A DNA stretch of 64,000 bases. Source: Candidatus Dormiibacterota bacterium (GTDB lineage: Bacteria > Chloroflexota > Dormibacteria > Aeolococcales > Aeolococcaceae). Positions 60,113 to 64,000 of this stretch are shown piece after piece. The notes under the pieces are model-generated. The model saw nothing but the letters and a program-made list of their open reading frames with translations, was not told the DNA's origin and made no database searches. The DNA lies in the NCBI GenBank assembly GCA_003153505.1, contig PLZA01000014.1:13687-77686 (forward strand), read 5' to 3'. Made by a program: the position numbers and the translations under genes. Within the stretch, counting starts at the first letter, position 1. Every line of letters starts with the position of its first letter.

Positions 60113-61279
60113 ATGCGCGGTCACCTGGAGGCGCGAGGGAAGGACGTCTGGAGAGCCAAGGTCTTCCTTGGCCGAGACGATGCAACCGGACGGCAGCGGT
60201 ACCTCACACGCACGATCCACGGCACCAAACGGCAGGCCGAGGCAGTAGTCAACCAGCTCATCGTTGAAGCGGGTCAGGGCTCCCACTTAGAGGCGGGAGC
60301 AACGGTCGCTGACCTGTCTCAACGCTGGATGGCTTTGGCCGGAGCCAACCTCTCCCCCACGACGTCGCACGAATACCGTCGGCTTCTGGATCGCCAGATC
60401 CTCCCGAGCCTTGGTACCCGAAAGGTCCGAACGCTTCGAGCCGCAGACCTCGACCTCTTCTACGCGACCCTCCAGAAGCGAGGCGGTACAGGTGGCGGGC
60501 CGCTCAGTGCCCAAAGTGTCCACCACACCCACGCGCTGATTCGGCGGCTCCTCAACCAGGCAGTCAAGTGGGGATGGTGCGTTACCAACCCAGCCACCCA
60601 GGCGAGTCCGCCGAAGGTGCTGCGCCACGAGCTGCACCTCCCCACTCCCAAAGACGTCATGGCACTCCTCAGGGCCGCGAATGACTTCGATCCAGACATC
60701 GGGTGCTTCCTGCGCCTCGCTGCGATCACTGGGGCCAGACGGGGCGAACTCTGCGCTCTGCGGTGGACCGACCTCGATCTTCATGGCGGACTGCTGTCGA
60801 TCTCTCGGTCCATTGTCGATGGCCGTACCGACTCCCTCATCGAAAAGGACACCAAGACCCATTCGAGTCGAAAGCTCACCCTCGACGACCAAACCAAAGG
60901 AGTGCTCGAAGAACTGCGCTCTCGTCACCTCGAACGGGCAGCCGCGTGCAGCGTCTCTCTCCCTGCGTCGGCCTTCGTGTTCTCGGACTCGCCGGATGGA
61001 AAGGTCCCGTGGCGTCCAGCACGGATGACCCGAGCTTTTGAACACCTCTGCGAAACGGTGGGCCTTTCCGGTGTACGCCTCCACGACCTGCGCCACTTCG
61101 CAGCCACCCGGATGCTCGTGGCAGGCGTCCCGATCAAGACCGTCTCTGGTCGGCTTGGCCACGCCAATGCAGCGACGACCCTCAACGTCTACGCGCACTT
61201 CCTGGAAACCTCGGACGCCGAGGCAGCCAAAGTGCTCAGCGACATCCTCTCCGAACCAGAGATTTCACCGACGACGTAG
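60113..61279 (+). CDS. Tyrosine-type site-specific integrase
   Basis: 388 residues. Arm-binding AP2-like start (VWRAKVFLGRDDATGRQRYL), core-binding SAM-like domain (VADLSQRWMALAGANLSPTT), and catalytic domain: Arg in AITGARRGELCALRW, Lys-containing KDTKTHSSRKL, HDLRHFAATRML and nucleophile Tyr in NVYAHFL. It would integrate and excise the element. The adjacent tRNA-Tyr is on the wrong side for use as the usual 3'-end target. Confidence 0.95.
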   Translation: MRGHLEARGKDVWRAKVFLGRDDATGRQRYLTRTIHGTKRQAEAVVNQLIVEAGQGSHLEAGATVADLSQRWMALAGANLSPTTSHEYRRLLDRQILPSLGTRKVRTLRAADLDLFYATLQKRGGTGGGPLSAQSVHHTHALIRRLLNQAVKWGWCVTNPATQASPPKVLRHELHLPTPKDVMALLRAANDFDPDIGCFLRLAAITGARRGELCALRWTDLDLHGGLLSISRSIVDGRTDSLIEKDTKTHSSRKLTLDDQTKGVLEELRSRHLERAAACSVSLPASAFVFSDSPDGKVPWRPARMTRAFEHLCETVGLSGVRLHDLRHFAATRMLVAGVPIKTVSGRLGHANAATTLNVYAHFLETSDAEAAKVLSDILSEPEISPTT

Positions 61280-61290
61280 GATCTTTTGCC

Positions 61291-61650
61291 ATGGAGGGTG
61301 ACGACCCGAGCATCACAGTCGGCGATGTGACTATGACCCGCGCCACCTGGTGGGACGAGCACCCCGACGAATACGCCGAGGCTCTGGAGTACGCCGGAGA
61401 AGACGAACCCGAGATCGCCCGGAGACGAGCAGCCGAGGAAGGGGATCAGCCACCAGCCCGACGCCTGACACTCACCGTTGAAGAGGCAGCCGCGACTCTC
61501 GGAATTAGCAGGGCATCTGCATACGAGGCTGCGCGACGTGGCGACATCCCTTCCATACGGATCGGCAAGCGCATCCTCGTGCCGAGGTCACAGTTGGACC
61601 GGCTGCTCAATCCAGAGCAATCACCCACCGACGAGTCCGACGTTAACTAA
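61291..61650 (+). CDS. Excisionase-like HTH protein
   Basis: 119 residues. An acidic N-terminal half (WWDEHPDEYAEALEYAGEDE) precedes an HTH_17 unit (LTLTVEEAAATLGISRASAY, ARRGDIPSIRIGKRILVPRS). Placement 11 bases after the integrase fits Xis, which steers the recombinase to excision. The acidic front is unusual and may imitate DNA or bind the integrase. Confidence 0.82.
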   Translation: MEGDDPSITVGDVTMTRATWWDEHPDEYAEALEYAGEDEPEIARRRAAEEGDQPPARRLTLTVEEAAATLGISRASAYEAARRGDIPSIRIGKRILVPRSQLDRLLNPEQSPTDESDVN

Positions 61651-61680
61651 GTACTCTGGCTCATAAGTTTGCGGACGTAT

Positions 61681-61960
61681 TCAGGCAGCCTTTGAGCGCG
61701 GAGCGAGCTCCTCGATTCGCCGCATGAGTCGGGCCAAGTCGCGACGCGTGAACTTCCATTCGAATGGGCGGGCGGCCTGCTCGTAGAGCCGCTCGAAGTC
61801 ATGCAGCCGGCGCTCCACCGCGGCCAGGTTGGCGAAGTCGTTCGGGGTGAGGACTTTGCGCTGCACGATGGAGAAGTAGATCTCGATCTGGTTCAGCCAG
61901 GACGAGTGGATGGGGCAGTGCACCAGCCGCAGGTTGGGGTAGCGACCCTCAAGGCGTCGT
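61681..61960 (-). pseudogene. IS630-type transposase remnant (C-terminal part)
   Basis: Minus strand RLEGRYPNLRLVHCPIHSSW then LNQIEIYFSIVQRKVLTPND is the end of an IS630-family DDE transposase including its final Glu (NQIEIYFS). The N-terminal two-thirds, with the first two catalytic Asp, are missing. The open frame continues about 10 codons into unrelated sequence. No clear terminal repeat was found. Confidence 0.75.
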
Positions 61961-62094
61961 ACTGAAGCTCGAAATCGACCTGCTAACACGAACGATTCCG
62001 TCTAACGTCTGGACGCACGTAGAACGGGACTTGCGTGTAACCGCTACACGGCTTCGCGCAGCAATGCGAGCACGCACAGTTCGTCATTTTGGTA

Positions 62095-62123
62095 TTGACA
62101 ACCCGTCCGAATCGGGGGATATT
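62095..62123 (+). promoter_or_regulatory. Promoter of parA
   Basis: TTGACA (62095-62100), 17-base spacer, GATATT (62118-62123). The start of transcription falls in the first ATATCTG repeat. Confidence 0.7.
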
Positions 62124-62179
62124 GATATCTGTTCTTGCAGATATCTTTATGTGTATACGTACAGATATCTGGATATCTG
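62124..62179. repeat. Inverted GATATCTG repeats, candidate partition site/operator
   Basis: Four copies of one 8-mer: GATATCTG at 62124 and 62172, CAGATATC at 62138 and 62162, around a GTATAC centre. They cover the parA transcription start. The core ATATCTGC recurs upstream of rep at 63126 and 63143, so one protein may bind both. Confidence 0.75.
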
Positions 62180-62207
62180 CATCCCAAACAACATCGGGGT
62201 CTTCGAC

Positions 62208-62813
62208 ATGCGACTTGCAATCACGAATTTGAAGGGAGGGACGGGGAAAACGACCACCGCTGTACATCTGGCGGCTGGCCTTGGGCGACGTCGACGTACG
62301 CTCCTCATCGATGCAGATCCCCAGCGATCTGCGACTGAATGGGTCTTTCTCATGGGTGACTCGTGTCCTTTCGCACTCGTCACGGATGGAGAGCCAGATC
62401 TTCATCGACGGCTTGCAGATGTGGTCCGTGGATACGACCACGTGGTCATCGACACTCCTCCTGGCTACGAGTCGATTGTTCGCAGTGCCGTCCTGTCAGC
62501 AACAGACATTCTCATTCCGATTGCGCCGAGCATCATGGATATCAACCGGCTGAGACCAACACTGGAGTTGATCGCATCCCTTGAACGTCTCAACGCACCG
62601 AGCATCCGACTCCTGCTCACGAAGGTCCGTGGCAACACCCGCACTGGGCGCCTGGCCAGGGAGACGCTAGAGACTACCCTCGGAATGCCCGTCGTCGCTG
62701 CAGAGATCCCGCTCATGGAAGCGTACGTGACTGGCTTTGGACTAGTGCCACCCGAAGGACACCGCTACGGCGCTGTGCTCGACGAACTACTTAAGGCTGA
62801 GGTGGCCGCATGA
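62208..62813 (+). CDS. parA: ParA-type partition ATPase
   Basis: 201 residues from the ATG directly after the repeats. Deviant Walker A KGGTGKTT at 9-16, DADPQRSATEW, VVIDTPPGYE (Walker B), and IAPSIMDINRLRPTLELI. It is the small type Ib ParA without an N-terminal HTH, so regulation falls to its RHH partner. It pulls plasmid copies apart on the nucleoid. It overlaps the partner gene by 4 bases. Confidence 0.93.
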   Translation: MRLAITNLKGGTGKTTTAVHLAAGLGRRRRTLLIDADPQRSATEWVFLMGDSCPFALVTDGEPDLHRRLADVVRGYDHVVIDTPPGYESIVRSAVLSATDILIPIAPSIMDINRLRPTLELIASLERLNAPSIRLLLTKVRGNTRTGRLARETLETTLGMPVVAAEIPLMEAYVTGFGLVPPEGHRYGAVLDELLKAEVAA

Positions 62814-63106
62814 CACCAAAGGCCAGTGATCTTGCCGCACGTCTTGCTGCCAGTGCAACGGGAGCCTCGTCGGCATCGGCTGGCGTAAAGCGCCCCAACG
62901 AAGTCGAGCACACGCCCGATTCCACGTCCCGATTAGTCCAACGGTTCATGTTCATCCTTCCGAAATCCCAACACCTGTTCATCCGTCAATTCGCGCTTCA
63001 GATCGACACGGACGTCAGCACCATCATCCGTGCACTGCTGACTCGGATCGAAACCGATCCCGTCTTCGCCGAAGAGGTCCGCAACCTTGTCAAGGAGGGC
63101 AACTGA
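62810..63106 (+). CDS. Small RHH-type partition partner (ParB/ParG-like)
   Basis: 98 residues. A disordered Ala/Ser N-terminus (~45) can stimulate ParA as in ParG/Omega. The C-terminal half (FMFILPKSQHLFIRQFALQI, VSTIIRALLTRI) fits a ribbon-helix-helix: beta strand then two helices. It is probably the centromere-binding protein for the ATATCTGC repeats. Confidence 0.75.
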   Translation: MTPKASDLAARLAASATGASSASAGVKRPNEVEHTPDSTSRLVQRFMFILPKSQHLFIRQFALQIDTDVSTIIRALLTRIETDPVFAEEVRNLVKEGN

Positions 63107-63117
63107 GACAGAGATCT

Positions 63118-63151
63118 ATATGTCTGCATATCTGCATAACTACATATCTGC
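63118..63151. repeat. Iteron-like ATATsTCTGC direct repeats upstream of rep
   Basis: ATATGTCTGC (63118), GCATATCTGC (63126) and ACATATCTGC (63142) in the same orientation just before the rep start. They share the ATATCTGC core with the parA repeats. They may be part of the origin or an operator. Confidence 0.6.
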
Positions 63152-63168
63152 TCCCGTCCCGGCACCGC

Positions 63169-64000
63169 ATGAACCCCGTCGAACAGTCGATCCCCGCAAT
63201 CACCAATCTCCTCCGCTCAAAAGGTCGAAGCACCATCGGACACGAGACCAACCTATCACGCAGCCCTCTGTGGAATGCGCGGCAGTGCTCGGCACCAGAC
63301 CCCACTGTGGTCTCGCCTATGCTGTATGGCCGCGAGTTCCGCCAGGTCGAGGGTCACTCACTGACGACAGCCGACCAGCGACTCTTTGCTCACCTGACGA
63401 CCGTCTTCGTCCGAGCTGGATGTCCTGCGGACCGTCGGGTCCCATTCAGTCTCGGAGAGGCTTCGCTCGCTCTTGGACACGAAGGACTCGGTGGCAAGCA
63501 GCGCTCACTCGTGAGGGGATCATTAGCTCGACTCCGGAGTGTCACCATCGAGTCGGCAGTCCGGCACGCGGACGGCCACGAAACCGTACTGGGTTGGGGA
63601 CTCATCGATAGCTACTTGATCACCACGAAAGGGGGCGGCACAGGCTGGATCGCATTAAGCGAGCCAGTGTCACGCCTACTCACCGAGGGGAGTGTCACCT
63701 TTCTCCATGCACCAACCTGGGACGCAATATGCTCCGAAGACGAGGTGGCAGGGAGACTGTGGAGCTTCCTGGAGTCTGAAACCATCAAGGGAGGATGGAG
63801 GTACAGGGTCTTTCCGCCAGCAGACGGATGCCTCGATACCGCATCGGTGCCACCCATCTCGGACATCTTGATGCTCCACTGGGACTCGCGCAGAAGGGTC
63901 GTGCGGCGTATCCGGGAAGCGTGCGCCGTCATTGAGACTCATGACAGGCGCTACCACCTTGAGGTGACTCCAGCCAAGAACTCTGGAAGCTGGAACCTGA
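63169..64000 (+). CDS. Putative replication initiator (3' end outside window)
   Basis: An open frame of 277 codons from ATG 63169 continues past the window end without a stop. It reads SPMLYGREFRQVEGHSLTTA, then DQRLFAHLTTVFVRAG, PFSLGEASLALGHEGLGGKQ and ARLRSVTIES, then an alternating beta/helix region ending HLEVTPAKNSG. The pattern of helices and a winged unit resembles RepA/TrfA-type plasmid initiators. Position after partition genes and iteron-like repeats supports this. No catalytic (relaxase or helicase) motif is visible. Confidence 0.6.
   Translation, partial: MNPVEQSIPAITNLLRSKGRSTIGHETNLSRSPLWNARQCSAPDPTVVSPMLYGREFRQVEGHSLTTADQRLFAHLTTVFVRAGCPADRRVPFSLGEASLALGHEGLGGKQRSLVRGSLARLRSVTIESAVRHADGHETVLGWGLIDSYLITTKGGGTGWIALSEPVSRLLTEGSVTFLHAPTWDAICSEDEVAGRLWSFLESETIKGGWRYRVFPPADGCLDTASVPPISDILMLHWDSRRRVVRRIREACAVIETHDRRYHLEVTPAKNSGSWNL

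Larger units (their letters stand above)
60045..64000 (+). mobile_element. Integrated plasmid-like element (left part; continues past window)
   Basis: Contains integrase, excisionase-like HTH, a transposase remnant, parA, a RHH partition partner and a rep-like gene. Codons are less GC-biased than in the chromosome (for example TCA, CTC/TTG mixes, and AT-rich repeats at 62.1 kb). The set integrase + xis + par + rep without conjugation genes so far suggests an integrative plasmid or satellite element. Conjugation genes may lie beyond the window. Confidence 0.7.

Noticed and set aside
62124-62179. CRISPR repeat or attachment core
   Set aside because: Repeats are 8-mers in both orientations around a promoter, which fits an operator or partition site rather than an array.

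Overview
The window is about 64 kb of GC-rich (roughly two-thirds G+C, by eye) bacterial chromosome. Genes are tightly packed, many start with GTG or TTG, and convergent genes often overlap at their 3' ends. Several surface proteins carry long Thr-Pro runs. GroEL lacks a GGM tail, and a promoter type with TANNNT about 6 nt before the start codon (leaderless mRNA) is common. This fits a Chloroflexota-like lineage (Dormibacteria or Limnocylindria type) or a related high-GC phylum. That placement is inference, because no rRNA gene is present.

Layout. 1-8.5 kb: 3' part of groEL, a Tim44-like ORF, an ABC-2 permease remnant, a DUF62 SAM hydrolase-nnrE pair, a sigma factor with a very large membrane anti-sigma-like partner, and an acyl-CoA synthetase. 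8.55-9.6 kb: a complete IS481-family element with 6-bp target duplication, lying between the acyl-CoA synthetase and an SDR gene. 9.6-23.5 kb: SDR-LON operon, FKBP lipoprotein, small membrane proteins, PspC, tRNA-Glu(CTC), argS, galU, CaiB/BaiF transferase with TetR, coaE, a polytopic GT-C-like protein and a BldC-like HTH. 23.6-28.2 kb: moxR-DUF58-transglutaminase operon. 28-33.6 kb: MBL hydrolase, clpB, DMT transporter and a queuosine-precursor transporter-queF pair. 33.8-37.2 kb: unknown gene and a three-gene signalling operon. 37.2-42.3 kb: a soluble PRC/MgtE_N/CBS protein followed by two tandem Nramp-related transporters, each behind a near-identical structured leader. 42.3-54.3 kb: TANGO2-like protein, thiD, GGDEF protein, gltX, tRNA-Glu(TTC), DHFR-like protein, ABM/TetR pair, and an HhH-GPD-MBL-MFS operon. 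54.3-59.6 kb: zinc alcohol dehydrogenase, methyltransferase, RHH-DUF4097-ABC exporter operon and a 2TM protein. 59.8 kb: an unusual tRNA-Tyr.

60.0-64.0 kb (continuing past the window) is an integrated, plasmid-like element with lower GC. It has a tyrosine integrase, an excisionase-like HTH protein, an IS630-type remnant, parA with a ribbon-helix-helix partner, shared ATATCTGC repeats upstream of both parA and rep, and a replication-initiator-like gene that runs off the end.

The points most worth pursuing are the MgtE-sensor/double-Nramp locus with its duplicated switch-like leader, the class I tRNA-Tyr with a C1-G72 pair (archaeal/eukaryotic identity), and the consistent leaderless promoter architecture, which also fixes several start codons.
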